Shown piece after piece: positions 41,252 to 49,321 of a DNA stretch of 64,000 bases (positions are counted from its first letter, which is position 1; the number at the start of each line of letters is the position of its first letter). Position numbers and translations under genes: made by a program. The notes beneath the pieces were generated by a model, which was given only the letters and a program-made list of their open reading frames with translations, was not told the origin of the DNA and did no database searches. This stretch comes from Marinobacter panjinensis (GTDB lineage Bacteria > Pseudomonadota > Gammaproteobacteria > Pseudomonadales > Oleiphilaceae): positions 124,001 to 188,000 of the forward strand of contig NZ_SZYH01000003.1 in NCBI RefSeq assembly GCF_005298175.1, read 5' to 3'.

Positions 41252-41872
41252 TTACTTGGAGTAAAGCTCGACGATGAGGTTCTCGTTGATGTCGGCCGGC
41301 AATTCAGTGCGCTCAGGCACTGACCTGTAAACGCCGGACATCTTGCTGGCGTCGACCTCTACCCAGCTCACCGGTGCGCGGCTGGAAGACAGATCCAGTG
41401 CGCCTTTAACGCGAAGCTGGTTTTTTGCCTTCTCACGCACACTCACAACATCACCGGCCTTGACCTGATAAGACGGAATGTTCACCAGCTTATCGTTGAC
41501 CAGGATCGCTTTGTGAGAAACGAGCTGACGGGACTCAGCACGGGTAGAACCAAAACCCATGCGATATACAACGTTATCAAGACGGCCTTCCAGCAGTTGC
41601 AACAGGTTTTCACCAGTTGCACCCTTGATGCGGGCGGCCTCTTTGTAATAGTTGCGGAATTGCTTTTCCAGTACGCCGTAGATACGACGGACCTTCTGCT
41701 TTTCACGAAGCTGTACGCCATATTCGGACAGACGACCGCGACGCGCGCCGTGCATACCCGGCGGAGTCTCGATGTTGCACTTTGTATCAAGCGCGCGAAC
41801 ACCGCTCTTCAGAAAAAGATCTGTCCCTTCACGACGAGACAGCTTGCACTTCGGGCCTATGTAACGAGCCAT
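41252..41872 (-). CDS. rpsD: 30S ribosomal protein S4
   Basis: A 206-residue primary 16S rRNA-binding protein, a nucleator of the small subunit and, in E. coli, the translational repressor of the alpha operon. It begins M-A-R-Y-I-G-P-K-C-K-L-S-R-R-E-G. The S4 RNA-binding domain appears at about 95-160 (R-L-D-N-V-V-Y-R-M-G-F-G, H-K-A-I-L-V-N-D). Length is the family norm. Gene order rpsM-rpsK-rpsD-rpoA-rplQ is conserved. Confidence 0.98.
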   Translation of the reverse strand: MARYIGPKCKLSRREGTDLFLKSGVRALDTKCNIETPPGMHGARRGRLSEYGVQLREKQKVRRIYGVLEKQFRNYYKEAARIKGATGENLLQLLEGRLDNVVYRMGFGSTRAESRQLVSHKAILVNDKLVNIPSYQVKAGDVVSVREKAKNQLRVKGALDLSSSRAPVSWVEVDASKMSGVYRSVPERTELPADINENLIVELYSK

Positions 41873-41890
41873 AATTCACTGTCTCCTGTG

Positions 41891-42280
41891 TTAGACGCGG
41901 CGCTTTTTGGGCGGACGACAACCGTTATGGGGAATCGGCGTCACATCAGTGATGTTGGTGATCTTGTACCCGCAGCCATTCAGCGCGCGTACAGCGGATT
42001 CACGTCCGGGCCCCGGACCTTTAACCTCTACGTCCAGGTTTTTAAGGCCGTATTCAGCAGCCGCATTACCGGCTCTTTCAGCTGCTACCTGCGCAGCAAA
42101 AGGTGTACTCTTGCGTGACCCACGGAAACCGGAACCACCAGAGGTGGCCCAGGACAATACGTTGCCCTGACGGTCAGAAATGGTCACGATAGTGTTGTTG
42201 AAGGACGCGTGAATGTGCGCGACGCCATCAACAACCGTCTTTTTCACCTTTTTACGGGTACGTGTACCTGGCTTTGCCAT
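41891..42280 (-). CDS. rpsK: 30S ribosomal protein S11
   Basis: A 129-residue platform protein near the mRNA exit and the anti-Shine-Dalgarno region. The core A-H-I-H-A-S-F-N-N-T-I-V-T-I-S-D-R-Q-G and the C-terminal P-H-N-G-C-R-P-P-K-K-R-R-V are typical. It lies between rpsM (13-bp gap) and rpsD (18-bp gap) in the alpha operon. Confidence 0.98.
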   Translation of the reverse strand: MAKPGTRTRKKVKKTVVDGVAHIHASFNNTIVTISDRQGNVLSWATSGGSGFRGSRKSTPFAAQVAAERAGNAAAEYGLKNLDVEVKGPGPGRESAVRALNGCGYKITNITDVTPIPHNGCRPPKKRRV

Positions 42281-42293
42281 GTTTGCCTACCTG

Positions 42294-42650
42294 TTACTTA
42301 CGAATAGGTTTGCGAGGACCTTTACGGGTGCGTGCGTTGGTCTTTGTGCGCTGGCCACGGACCGGAAGGCCATGACGATGACGCAGACCACGGTGGCAAC
42401 CGAGATCCTTCAAACGCTTAATGTTCATCTGAACTTCACGACGCAGATCGCCTTCAACGGCCAGCTTGCCTACTTCGGTACGAAGTGATTCAAGCTGCTC
42501 GTCGGACAGGTCTTTGACCTTGACGTCCGGCTTTACACCGGTTGCATCGCAAAGCTTCTGGGCTGCTGTCCGGCCGACTCCAAAAATGTAAGTCAGCGAG
42601 ATAACAGCATGTTTGTGATCGGGTATATTGACACCGGCTATACGTGCCAT
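42294..42650 (-). CDS. rpsM: 30S ribosomal protein S13
   Basis: A 118-residue head protein contacting the P-site tRNA and the B1 intersubunit bridges. M-A-R-I-A-G-V-N-I-P-D-H-K-H is the family start at 42650; the upstream open extension to 42743 covers promoter DNA and is not coding. The C-terminal G-Q-R-T-K-T-N-A-R-T-R-K-G-P segment that reaches the tRNA is intact. First gene of the alpha operon, with its own strong promoter at 42714-42743. Confidence 0.98.
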   Translation of the reverse strand: MARIAGVNIPDHKHAVISLTYIFGVGRTAAQKLCDATGVKPDVKVKDLSDEQLESLRTEVGKLAVEGDLRREVQMNIKRLKDLGCHRGLRHRHGLPVRGQRTKTNARTRKGPRKPIRK

Positions 42651-42713
42651 CCAAATTACTCCGCGTTCAAAGCTTTGCTGTGTGAATTTTCCGCCACTAT
42701 AAAAGGGCGCGAA

Positions 42714-42743
42714 ATAATAGCGCCTGACCCCACCTGAGGTCAA
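42714..42743 (-). promoter_or_regulatory. Sigma-70 promoter of the alpha operon (rpsM)
   Basis: On the minus strand TTGACC (-35, 42738-42743), an 18-bp spacer and TATTAT (-10, 42714-42719). Start near 42707 and a leader of about 57 nt. The whole promoter lies inside an interrupted inverted repeat (AATAGCGC...TGACC / GGTCA...GCGCTATT, 42716-42751), which could also be an operator or hairpin for readthrough spc-operon RNA. Confidence 0.7.
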
Positions 42744-42791
42744 GCGCTATTAATCGTACCCTCTGCAATGTCAGTGCTGAATCCGTAAGGA

Positions 42792-42905
42792 TTAACCCTG
42801 GCGCTGCTTGTGACGAGGCTCCGAGCAAATGACTCTTACCGAGCCATTGCGACGAATTACTTTGCAGTTACGGCAAATTTTCTTTACCGAAGCGCGTACT
42901 TTCAT
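42792..42905 (-). CDS. rpmJ: 50S ribosomal protein L36 (zinc-binding type)
   Basis: A 37-residue protein, the smallest of the large subunit, read directly from the minus strand: M-K-V-R-A-S-V-K-K-I-C ... E-P-R-H-K-Q-R-Q-G. The zinc ribbon ligands Cys11, Cys14, Cys27 and His32 are all present, so this is the C+ form rather than the zinc-independent paralogue made under zinc starvation. It follows secY by 30 bp and closes the spc operon. Confidence 0.97.
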   Translation of the reverse strand: MKVRASVKKICRNCKVIRRNGSVRVICSEPRHKQRQG

Positions 42906-42935
42906 TGTCGACTCCAGTTTTCAAGGGGAACGGGA

Positions 42936-44258
42936 TTAACCGTTCCGACCATAGCCCTTGAGATTGGACTTCTTCATCAACGAATCATATTGATGAGACA
43001 TCAGGTGCGACTGAACCTGAGCCATGAAATCCATCACCACGACTACAACAATCAGCAGTGACGTGCCGCCCAGATAGAACGGAACATTCCCGGCCACCAT
43101 CAGGAACTGAGGGAACAGGGAAACTGCTGCAATGTACATTGCACCGAACAGCGTCAGACGAGTCAGCACACCATCAATATACTTGGCGGTCTGGTCGCCC
43201 GGACGGATGCCCGGAATAAAGGCGCCTGAGCGCTTGAGGTTATCCGCAACTTCTTTCGGGTTGTACATCAACGCTGTATAGAAGAAGCAGAAGAATACCA
43301 CTGCTGCCGCAAACAGGATGATGTACAGGGGCTGACTCGGTGCCAGTGCCTGGGAAACATCACTCAGCCACTCCATACCTTCGCCCTGGCCGAACCACTG
43401 CCCCAATGACGCCGGGAACAGCAGAATGGAGGAGGCAAAGATCGGCGGAATAACGCCGGCCATATTCACCTTCAACGGCAGATGGCTGGATTGCTGGGCA
43501 AACACACGTCGACCCTGCTGCCGCTTGGCATAGTTGATGGTCAGGCGACGCTGTCCGCGCTCCATGAACACCACAAAGCCAACCACGGCAATGGCCAGGA
43601 TAGCGATACCCAGAACCACCAGCAGGCTCATCTCACCATTACGTGCCTGCTCCAGTGTCTGACCAATGGCCCCTGGCAGACCCGCAACGATGCCGGCAAA
43701 GATCAGCAACGATATGCCGTTGCCAACGCCGCGCTCGGTGATCTGCTCACCCAGCCACATCATGAACACGGCACCACTGACGAATGAAACCACCGCCACA
43801 AAGTGGAAGCTGAAGCTGTCGTTAAAGGTCACACCCTGAGAGGCCAGCCCGACAGAAATACCAAAGCCCTGAACCAGGGCCAGGATAACCGTACCATACC
43901 GCGTGTACTGACTGATCTTGCGACGACCAGCCTCGCCCTCTTTCTTCAGCTGCTCCAGTGTCGGATTGACCGCTGTCATGAGCTGCATGATGATAGAGGC
44001 CGATATGTACGGCATGATACCAAGTGCGAAGATACTCATCCGCTCAAGCGCACCACCGGAAAACATGTTGAACATGCTCAGGATTGTGCCCTGATTCTGC
44101 TCAAACAATGCTGCCAGACGATCGGGGTTGATACCCGGCACCGGAATGTGGGCACCGATCCGGTACACCAGCAATGCCAGGAAGACAAACCAGAGCCGCG
44201 ATCGCAGCTCTGCCAGTCCTTTACCCGCGCCCGCAGGCAATGATGCGTTCTTGGCCAT
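42936..44258 (-). CDS. secY: Protein translocase subunit SecY
   Basis: A 440-residue inner-membrane protein with ten predicted helices forming the channel of the Sec translocon with SecE and SecG. The N terminus M-A-K-N-A-S...G-L-A-E-L-R-S-R-L-W-F-V, the plug/TM2 region M-S-I-F-A-L-G-I-M-P-Y-I-S-A-S-I-I, and the cytoplasmic loops K-R-Q-Q-G-R-R-V (C4) and F-I-P-G-I-R-P-G (C5) are typical SecA and ribosome contact sites. Usual spc-operon place after rplO. Confidence 0.98.
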   Translation of the reverse strand: MAKNASLPAGAGKGLAELRSRLWFVFLALLVYRIGAHIPVPGINPDRLAALFEQNQGTILSMFNMFSGGALERMSIFALGIMPYISASIIMQLMTAVNPTLEQLKKEGEAGRRKISQYTRYGTVILALVQGFGISVGLASQGVTFNDSFSFHFVAVVSFVSGAVFMMWLGEQITERGVGNGISLLIFAGIVAGLPGAIGQTLEQARNGEMSLLVVLGIAILAIAVVGFVVFMERGQRRLTINYAKRQQGRRVFAQQSSHLPLKVNMAGVIPPIFASSILLFPASLGQWFGQGEGMEWLSDVSQALAPSQPLYIILFAAAVVFFCFFYTALMYNPKEVADNLKRSGAFIPGIRPGDQTAKYIDGVLTRLTLFGAMYIAAVSLFPQFLMVAGNVPFYLGGTSLLIVVVVVMDFMAQVQSHLMSHQYDSLMKKSNLKGYGRNG

Positions 44259-44275
44259 TTAGTCCTCGACTCGCC

Positions 44276-44710
44276 TTAGTCTTCGACTTTACCGCCCGCG
44301 GCGGTGATCGCCTCGCGTGCGCCTTTGGTCACTTTCAGACCCTTGACGGTCACCGCACGGCTCAGTTCGCCGGACAGAATGACCTTCGCCTCACGAATTT
44401 CCTCGCGAACGATGTCAGCTTTCTTCAGAGCCTCGAGATCGGCAATATCGCCGTCAACTTTCGCCAGTTCGTTTAGACGAATTTCGGCCACATAGCGCTG
44501 CTGGCGCGAGGTGAAACCAAATTTCGGCAGACGACGGGCCAACGGCTGCTGACCACCCTCGAAACCGGGAGCTACACTGCCACCGGAACGGGCTTTAAGA
44601 CCCTTGTGACCACGACCGCCGGTCTTGCCGAGGCCGCTGCCGATACCGCGACCCACACGCTTGGCGGCGGGACGTGAACCAGGCTCTGGACTAAGTTCGT
44701 TCAGACGCAT
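44276..44710 (-). CDS. rplO: 50S ribosomal protein L15
   Basis: A 144-residue late-assembling large-subunit protein. The N-terminal Gly/Arg-rich extension R-V-G-R-G-I-G-S-G-L-G-K-T-G-G-R-G-H-K-G penetrates 23S rRNA and is diagnostic; the globular C-terminal half follows from about residue 70. It lies one base after rpmD and 17 bp before secY. Confidence 0.98.
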   Translation of the reverse strand: MRLNELSPEPGSRPAAKRVGRGIGSGLGKTGGRGHKGLKARSGGSVAPGFEGGQQPLARRLPKFGFTSRQQRYVAEIRLNELAKVDGDIADLEALKKADIVREEIREAKVILSGELSRAVTVKGLKVTKGAREAITAAGGKVED

Positions 44711-44711
44711 C

Positions 44712-44900
44712 TTAGCTCTCCTCTACCTGCACCAGGTAGTTAACCCGGTTGATCATGCCGCGGATGGACGGTGTATCTTCCACTTCCACGGTGTGACCGA
44801 TTTTACGGAGACCCAGGCCCTTCACACACAGTTTGTGCTTGGGCTGACAGCCGATGGGGCTGCGGGTCAGTGTTACTTTGATCGTTTTTGCGTTCGCCAT
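44712..44900 (-). CDS. rpmD: 50S ribosomal protein L30
   Basis: A 62-residue large-subunit protein: M-A-N-A-K-T-I-K-V-T-L-T-R-S-P-I-G and L-G-L-R-K-I-G-H-T-V are the family core. The open extension to 44948 overlaps the rpsE 3' end and is rejected; the ATG at 44900 lies 4 bp after the rpsE stop, so translation is probably coupled. Confidence 0.97.
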   Translation of the reverse strand: MANAKTIKVTLTRSPIGCQPKHKLCVKGLGLRKIGHTVEVEDTPSIRGMINRVNYLVQVEES

Positions 44901-44904
44901 GACT

Positions 44905-45405
44905 TCAACCCAGAATCTCTTCCACGGATTTACCGCGCTTGGCTGCAATATCTTCAGGCGCTTGAGTTGCCTGGAGACCCTTGATGGTGGAACGTACCAC
45001 GTTCACCGGGTTGGTAGACCCGTAACACTTGGACAGTACGTTCTGCACACCCGCAACTTCCAGTACCGCACGCATCGCACCACCGGCGATGATACCGGTA
45101 CCTTCTGATGCCGGCTGCATGTAGACCTTGGAGCCACCATGCTGCGCTTTAACCGCGTACTGCAGGGTGTTTCCGTCAAGCGGGATGTCGACCATGTTCT
45201 TGCGTGCAGCTTCCATCGCTTTCTGGATCGCAACCGGCACTTCACGCGCCTTGCCACGACCGAAACCAACGCGTCCTTTACCATCACCCACTACAGTCAG
45301 TGCAGTGAAGGCAAAAATACGACCGCCTTTAACAACCTTGGCGACGCGATTGACCTGAACCAGCTTCTCCTGGAGCTCAGGCGCCTTCTGTTCGTTAACG
45401 CTCAT
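44905..45405 (-). CDS. rpsE: 30S ribosomal protein S5
   Basis: A 166-residue protein near the mRNA entry and decoding site. The N-terminal dsRNA-binding fold (R-V-A-K-V-V-K-G-G-R-I-F-A-F-T-A-L) includes the loop where spectinomycin-resistance changes occur, here of normal sequence. The C-terminal half has the G-S-T-N-P-V-N-V-V-R segment. The ATG at 45405 has GAGGTGGAG just upstream and is chosen over a GTG at 45414. Confidence 0.98.
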   Translation of the reverse strand: MSVNEQKAPELQEKLVQVNRVAKVVKGGRIFAFTALTVVGDGKGRVGFGRGKAREVPVAIQKAMEAARKNMVDIPLDGNTLQYAVKAQHGGSKVYMQPASEGTGIIAGGAMRAVLEVAGVQNVLSKCYGSTNPVNVVRSTIKGLQATQAPEDIAAKRGKSVEEILG

Positions 45406-45417
45406 CTTCTCCACCTC

Positions 45418-45765
45418 TTAGAATTGCAAGCCAGCTTCACGGGCTGCGTCGGCCAGAGCCTGAACGCGACCATGATAACGGTAACCGGAGCGGTCAAAAG
45501 CGACCTGCTCTACACCTGCTGCCTTGGCACGCTCAGCAATCAGCTGACCGACCTTTTTGGCAGCGTCCACGTTACCGGTTGCACCCTGGCGCAGGTCCTT
45601 ATCCAACGTGGAGGCAGTCGCCAGCACCTTGCTGCCGTCTGCAGTCGTAACCTGGGCATACATGTGCCGCGGTGTACGATGTACACACAGGCGGTTGGTA
45701 CCCAACTTACGGATCTTCATGCGCACTTTGCGTGCGCGACGCAATCTTTCGTTATTCGCGCTCAT
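45418..45765 (-). CDS. rplR: 50S ribosomal protein L18
   Basis: A 115-residue protein that binds 5S rRNA with L5. It starts M-S-A-N-N-E-R-L-R-R-A-R-K-V-R and has the typical R-L-C-V-H-R-T-P-R-H-M-Y-A-Q-V and F-D-R-S-G-Y-R-Y-H-G-R-V segments. Nine bases after rplF, twelve before rpsE. Confidence 0.98.
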   Translation of the reverse strand: MSANNERLRRARKVRMKIRKLGTNRLCVHRTPRHMYAQVTTADGSKVLATASTLDKDLRQGATGNVDAAKKVGQLIAERAKAAGVEQVAFDRSGYRYHGRVQALADAAREAGLQF

Positions 45766-45774
45766 AGTCCCGCC

Positions 45775-46308
45775 TTATTTCTTCTTGGCTTCTTTGCGTC
45801 TGACCTGCTCATCCGCATAACGAACACCCTTGCCTTTATAAGGCTCTGGCGGACGGAATGAACGGATCTCAGCAGCGACCTGGCCAACCTGTTGCTTGTC
45901 GATTCCGCGAATCACAACTTCCGTATTGGACGGAGTTTCAGCGGTAATCCCCTCGGGCAGCTCATACTCGACCGGGTGTGAAAACCCCAGTGTCAGATTG
46001 AGCTTCTTACCTTGCGCCTGGGCACGGTAGCCTACGCCCGTCAGCGCGAGCTTGCGCTCGAAGCCTGTCGTCACACCGGTCACCATATTGTTGACCAGTG
46101 CGCGGGTAGTACCAGCAAGAGCGCGGGACTGTTTGGCTCCATCACGGGCGGCGAAGCGAAGGACATTTTCTTCCTGCGTTACGTCAACCACGTTATGGAT
46201 GGTGAATTGAAGCGATCCCTTGGACCCCTTCACATTAATTTCCTGTCCGTTCAGCTTAACCTCAACACCGGAAGGCAGCACGACAGGATTATTGGCAACC
46301 CTGGACAT
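45775..46308 (-). CDS. rplF: 50S ribosomal protein L6
   Basis: A 177-residue protein at the base of the L7/L12 stalk near the sarcin-ricin loop. M-S-R-V-A-N-N-P-V start, two L6 domains, and the C-terminal R-P-P-E-P-Y-K-G-K-G-V-R-Y motif identify it. Standard spc-operon position between rpsH and rplR. Confidence 0.98.
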   Translation of the reverse strand: MSRVANNPVVLPSGVEVKLNGQEINVKGSKGSLQFTIHNVVDVTQEENVLRFAARDGAKQSRALAGTTRALVNNMVTGVTTGFERKLALTGVGYRAQAQGKKLNLTLGFSHPVEYELPEGITAETPSNTEVVIRGIDKQQVGQVAAEIRSFRPPEPYKGKGVRYADEQVRRKEAKKK

Positions 46309-46317
46309 GTGTATCTC

Positions 46318-46710
46318 CTAAAATACGGTGCAGATGACTTCGCCACCCACGCCGGCAGCACGTGCAGCGCGGTCTGTCATTACGCCCCTGGACGTAGAGA
46401 CAATCGCGACTCCCAGACCGCCGGATACTTTCGGCAGTTCCCCAGCGCCCTTGTACTGGCGCAGACTCGGACGGCTGACCCTTTTGATTTCCTCAATAAC
46501 CGGCTTACCGCCGAAGTACTTGAGGCTAATGGTCAACTCGGGCTTCGCGTCAGCTGAGACGGAAAAATCGGCTACGTAACCTTCGTCCTTGAGGACCTGG
46601 GCTACGGAGATCTTCATCTTTGAAGACGGCATGGCCACATCGACCTTTTGTGCCATCTGTGCATTACGGATACGGGTAAACATATCCGCAAGCGTATCTT
46701 GCATACTCAT
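46318..46710 (-). CDS. rpsH: 30S ribosomal protein S8
   Basis: A 130-residue primary 16S rRNA-binding protein and, in E. coli, the translational repressor of the spc operon. It begins M-S-M-Q-D-T-L-A-D-M-F-T-R-I-R-N like E. coli S8; the frame to 46767 is an untranslated extension. The C-terminal G-V-A-I-V-S-T-S-R-G-V-M-T-D signature is present. Confidence 0.98.
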   Translation of the reverse strand: MSMQDTLADMFTRIRNAQMAQKVDVAMPSSKMKISVAQVLKDEGYVADFSVSADAKPELTISLKYFGGKPVIEEIKRVSRPSLRQYKGAGELPKVSGGLGVAIVSTSRGVMTDRAARAAGVGGEVICTVF

Positions 46711-46799
46711 TGGTATGAGACTCCTGATCTTTTTAGTTGTGCAGCGGCGCGCCGCACCGCTTACCAACGGGCACCTGACCTGCGGTCAGAGTACCTGCC

Positions 46800-47105
46800 T
46801 TACCAGCTTGCTTTGGTCAGACCCGGAACATCACCGCGCATGCCAGCTTCACGCAACTTGATACGTGACAGCTTGAACTTGCGCAGGACGCCGTGGGGAC
46901 GACCTGTAATCTGGCAACGATTACGAAGACGCGAGGGAGACGCATCGCGAGGAAGCTGTTGCAGCTTCATCTGTGCGTTCCAACGGTCGTCGTCGCTGGA
47001 ATTCGGGTTTTTGATAATTCCCTTGAGTTCAGCGCGCTTGGCCGCGTATTTCGCGACGGTTGCTTCCCGCTTGAACTCACGGTTCTTCATGGAAACCTTA
47101 GCCAT
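46800..47105 (-). CDS. rpsN: 30S ribosomal protein S14
   Basis: A 101-residue head protein of the long, zinc-free type: the CxxC pairs of the short form are absent, as in other gammaproteobacteria. M-A-K-V-S-M-K-N-R-E start and the C-terminal R-C/N-R-C-Q-I-T-G-R-P-H-G-V-L-R-K-F block identify it. An 89-bp gap before rpsH is the largest inside the spc operon here and contains nothing I recognise. Confidence 0.98.
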   Translation of the reverse strand: MAKVSMKNREFKREATVAKYAAKRAELKGIIKNPNSSDDDRWNAQMKLQQLPRDASPSRLRNRCQITGRPHGVLRKFKLSRIKLREAGMRGDVPGLTKASW

Positions 47106-47117
47106 TACACTCGTTCC

Positions 47118-47657
47118 TTATTTCTTGAACGGAAAGCCAAAGGCTTTCAGCAGTTCGCGACCTTCATCGTCGGTACCGGCTGTGGTGGTAATGGTGATGT
47201 CAAGACCACGGATCTTGTCGACTCTGTCGTACTCGATCTCGGGGAAAATGATCTGCTCACGCACGCCCATGCTGTAGTTACCACGTCCATCAAAGGACTT
47301 GGGATTCAGACCGCGGAAGTCACGAATGCGGGGTACCGCAATGTGAACCAGACGATCAAAGAAGTCCCACATGCGCTCACCGCGCAGGGTAACTTTACAA
47401 CCGATCGGCCAACCTTCACGGATTTTAAAACCCGCAACGGATTTACGTGCCAAGGTAACAACCGCTTTCTGACCAGCCAGGCGCTCAAGATCCGCCACGG
47501 CATTTTCAATAAGCTTCTTGTCACCGACCGCTTCGCCGACACCCATGTTCAGGGTGATCTTTTCGATACGCGGCACCTGCATAATGTTCTTGTAGCTGAA
47601 CTCTTTCTGCAGGGCGGGTACCACTTCCTTACTGTACTGCTCTTTCATGTTAAGCAT
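47118..47657 (-). CDS. rplE: 50S ribosomal protein L5
   Basis: A 179-residue 5S rRNA-binding protein at the central protuberance. The start M-L-N-M-K-E-Q-Y-S-K-E-V-V aligns residue for residue with E. coli L5 and gives the same total length, so the ATG at 47657 is chosen over a GTG at 47669. Core motifs are Q-V-P-R-I-E-K-I-T-L-N-M-G-V-G and G-L-D-I-T-I-T-T-T-A near the C terminus. Confidence 0.98.
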   Translation of the reverse strand: MLNMKEQYSKEVVPALQKEFSYKNIMQVPRIEKITLNMGVGEAVGDKKLIENAVADLERLAGQKAVVTLARKSVAGFKIREGWPIGCKVTLRGERMWDFFDRLVHIAVPRIRDFRGLNPKSFDGRGNYSMGVREQIIFPEIEYDRVDKIRGLDITITTTAGTDDEGRELLKAFGFPFKK

Positions 47658-47672
47658 CGTAACCACCACCGC

Positions 47673-47993
47673 TTACTGGTTATCGACGACTTCTTTCGTG
47701 GACTTAAAAATCCGCACCTTGGCGCCGTCTTCCTTGATCTGGAAGCCTACGCGATCGGCTTTGCCGGTCTGCGGATTAAAAATAGCCACGTTGGAAGCCT
47801 GGATAGGTGCTTCTTTTTCGACGATGCCACCTGGGGTGCCCGACATCGGGTTTGGCTTGGTGTGCTTCTTGATCATATTGATCCCTGAAACAACAACCCG
47901 GCCATCGTCCTGAACCTTCAGGACTTTACCACGTTTGCCTTGGTCTTTCCCCGTAGTGACGATTACTTCGTCATCTCGTTTGATCTTTTTCAT
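47673..47993 (-). CDS. rplX: 50S ribosomal protein L24
   Basis: A 106-residue assembly-initiator protein at the tunnel exit. The KOW motif appears in D-E-V-I-V-T-T-G-K-D-Q-G-K-R-G-K-V-L-K, followed by G-I-N-M-I-K-K-H-T-K-P-N. Between rplN and rplE as usual. Confidence 0.98.
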   Translation of the reverse strand: MKKIKRDDEVIVTTGKDQGKRGKVLKVQDDGRVVVSGINMIKKHTKPNPMSGTPGGIVEKEAPIQASNVAIFNPQTGKADRVGFQIKEDGAKVRIFKSTKEVVDNQ

Positions 47994-48009
47994 AACCGGC
48001 CTCTGGTCC

Positions 48010-48378
48010 TTAAAGTACTTCGGGTGCCAGTGAAATAATTTTCATGAACTTCTCATTGCGCAGTTCACGGGTAACCGGTCCGAAGATACGGGTACCAATT
48101 GGTGCGTCCTGATTGTTCAGAAGTACTGCCGCATTTCCGTCGAAACGAATAAGCGACCCGTCGGGACGACGTACACCTTTACGGGTACGTACAACGACAG
48201 CTTTCAGGACCTGGCCTTTTTTCACTTTACCGCGGGGGATGGCTTCCTTGACGGTTACCTTGATGATATCCCCAACGCTGGCGTAACGCCTATGTGAACC
48301 GCCCAGGACCTTGATGCACATAACCTGACGTGCACCACTGTTGTCCGCGACTTCAAGCATTGTTTGAGTCTGAATCAT
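48010..48378 (-). CDS. rplN: 50S ribosomal protein L14
   Basis: A 122-residue intersubunit-face protein and first gene of the classical spc operon. M-I-Q-T-Q-T-M-L-E-V-A-D-N-S-G-A-R start and G-T-R-I-F-G-P-V-T-R-E-L-R core are diagnostic. A 58-bp gap separates it from rpsQ; no strong promoter is evident there, so S10 and spc genes may be one long transcript. Confidence 0.98.
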   Translation of the reverse strand: MIQTQTMLEVADNSGARQVMCIKVLGGSHRRYASVGDIIKVTVKEAIPRGKVKKGQVLKAVVVRTRKGVRRPDGSLIRFDGNAAVLLNNQDAPIGTRIFGPVTRELRNEKFMKIISLAPEVL

Positions 48379-48436
48379 GGTTGTTCTCCAGCAGAAACCA
48401 CTTTGCCGTTACGACAAGACTCACCGTCCGGGCGAG

Positions 48437-48703
48437 TTACACCTTCGATGCGCGTTCGGTGACTTCCACCAGAGCCCAGCTTTTGGTCTTAGAGACCGGG
48501 CGGGTTTCCTGGATTGTAACGGTGTCACCGATGTTGCACTGATTGCTCTCGTCGTGAGCGTGAATTTTGGATGAGCGCTTCATGTACTTACCGTACAGAG
48601 GATGCTTAACCTGGCGCTCAACCAGAACCACAATGGATTTCTCCATTTTGTTGCTCACGACCTTGCCGCTCAGGGTTCTGGCAGTTTGGGTAGCTTCAGT
48701 CAT
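48437..48703 (-). CDS. rpsQ: 30S ribosomal protein S17
   Basis: An 88-residue OB-fold protein binding the 5' domain of 16S rRNA. It begins M-T-E-A-T-Q-T-A-R-T-L-S-G-K-V-V and contains K-R-S-S-K-I-H-A-H-D-E and C-N-I-G-D-T-V. The frame to 48724 overlaps rpmC and is rejected. Last gene of the S10 operon. Confidence 0.98.
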   Translation of the reverse strand: MTEATQTARTLSGKVVSNKMEKSIVVLVERQVKHPLYGKYMKRSSKIHAHDESNQCNIGDTVTIQETRPVSKTKSWALVEVTERASKV

Positions 48704-48704
48704 G

Positions 48705-48896
48705 TTACTGTCCTGCCTTTTCATTCATAACCGTTTTCACGCGAGCAATGTCACGCTTCACCTTCGGAAGAAGATGAGACTGATTCAGCTGACCTGTCGC
48801 CTTACGCATGCGCAGGTTGAACTGCTCCTTCAGGAGGTCGATCAGCTCTTTGTTCAGCTCCTCGACTGACTTGTCACGCAGCTCTGTTGCTTTCAT
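48705..48896 (-). CDS. rpmC: 50S ribosomal protein L29
   Basis: A 63-residue helical protein at the tunnel exit near the SRP and trigger-factor docking site. M-K-A-T-E-L-R-D-K-S-V-E-E-L and E-Q-F-N-L-R-M-R identify it. Its ATG overlaps the rplP stop by one base (TGATG); an adjacent GTG at 48899 is the alternative. Confidence 0.97.
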   Translation of the reverse strand: MKATELRDKSVEELNKELIDLLKEQFNLRMRKATGQLNQSHLLPKVKRDIARVKTVMNEKAGQ

Positions 48897-49309
48897 CACA
48901 TCACCGTCCTCGTAACAAAGGTGGTCTGTACGGGCAGCTTGGCAGCAGCAAGAGTGAATGCATCGCGAGCGATTTCCTCGGAGACGCCTTCCATCTCATA
49001 AAGCATCCGGCCAGGCTGAATCTCAGCCACCCAATACTCGACAGAACCCTTACCTTTACCCATTCGTACTTCCAGCGGCTTGCTGGAGATCGGCTTGTCC
49101 GGGAAAATCCGGATCCAGATCTTACCGCCCCGCTTGATGCGACGAGTCATGGTACGACGCGCTGCTTCGATCTGGCGCGCAGTTATACGCCCACGGGTCG
49201 TCGCCTTCAATCCGTATTCACCGAAGCTCACCTTGTTAGCACGGTGAGCAAGACCGGTGTTACGGCCTTTCATTACCTTGCGAAATTTGGTGCGTTTTGG
49301 TTGCAGCAT
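48896..49309 (-). CDS. rplP: 50S ribosomal protein L16
   Basis: A 137-residue protein near the peptidyl-transferase centre and the A-site tRNA elbow. M-L-Q-P-K-R-T-K-F-R-K start, and the M-G-K-G-K-G-S-V-E-Y-W-V-A segment with the loop arginine hydroxylated by the YcfD/RoxA oxygenase in E. coli, are present. Overlaps rpmC by one base. Confidence 0.98.
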   Translation of the reverse strand: MLQPKRTKFRKVMKGRNTGLAHRANKVSFGEYGLKATTRGRITARQIEAARRTMTRRIKRGGKIWIRIFPDKPISSKPLEVRMGKGKGSVEYWVAEIQPGRMLYEMEGVSEEIARDAFTLAAAKLPVQTTFVTRTVM

Positions 49310-49321
49310 TTGAGTGCCCCT

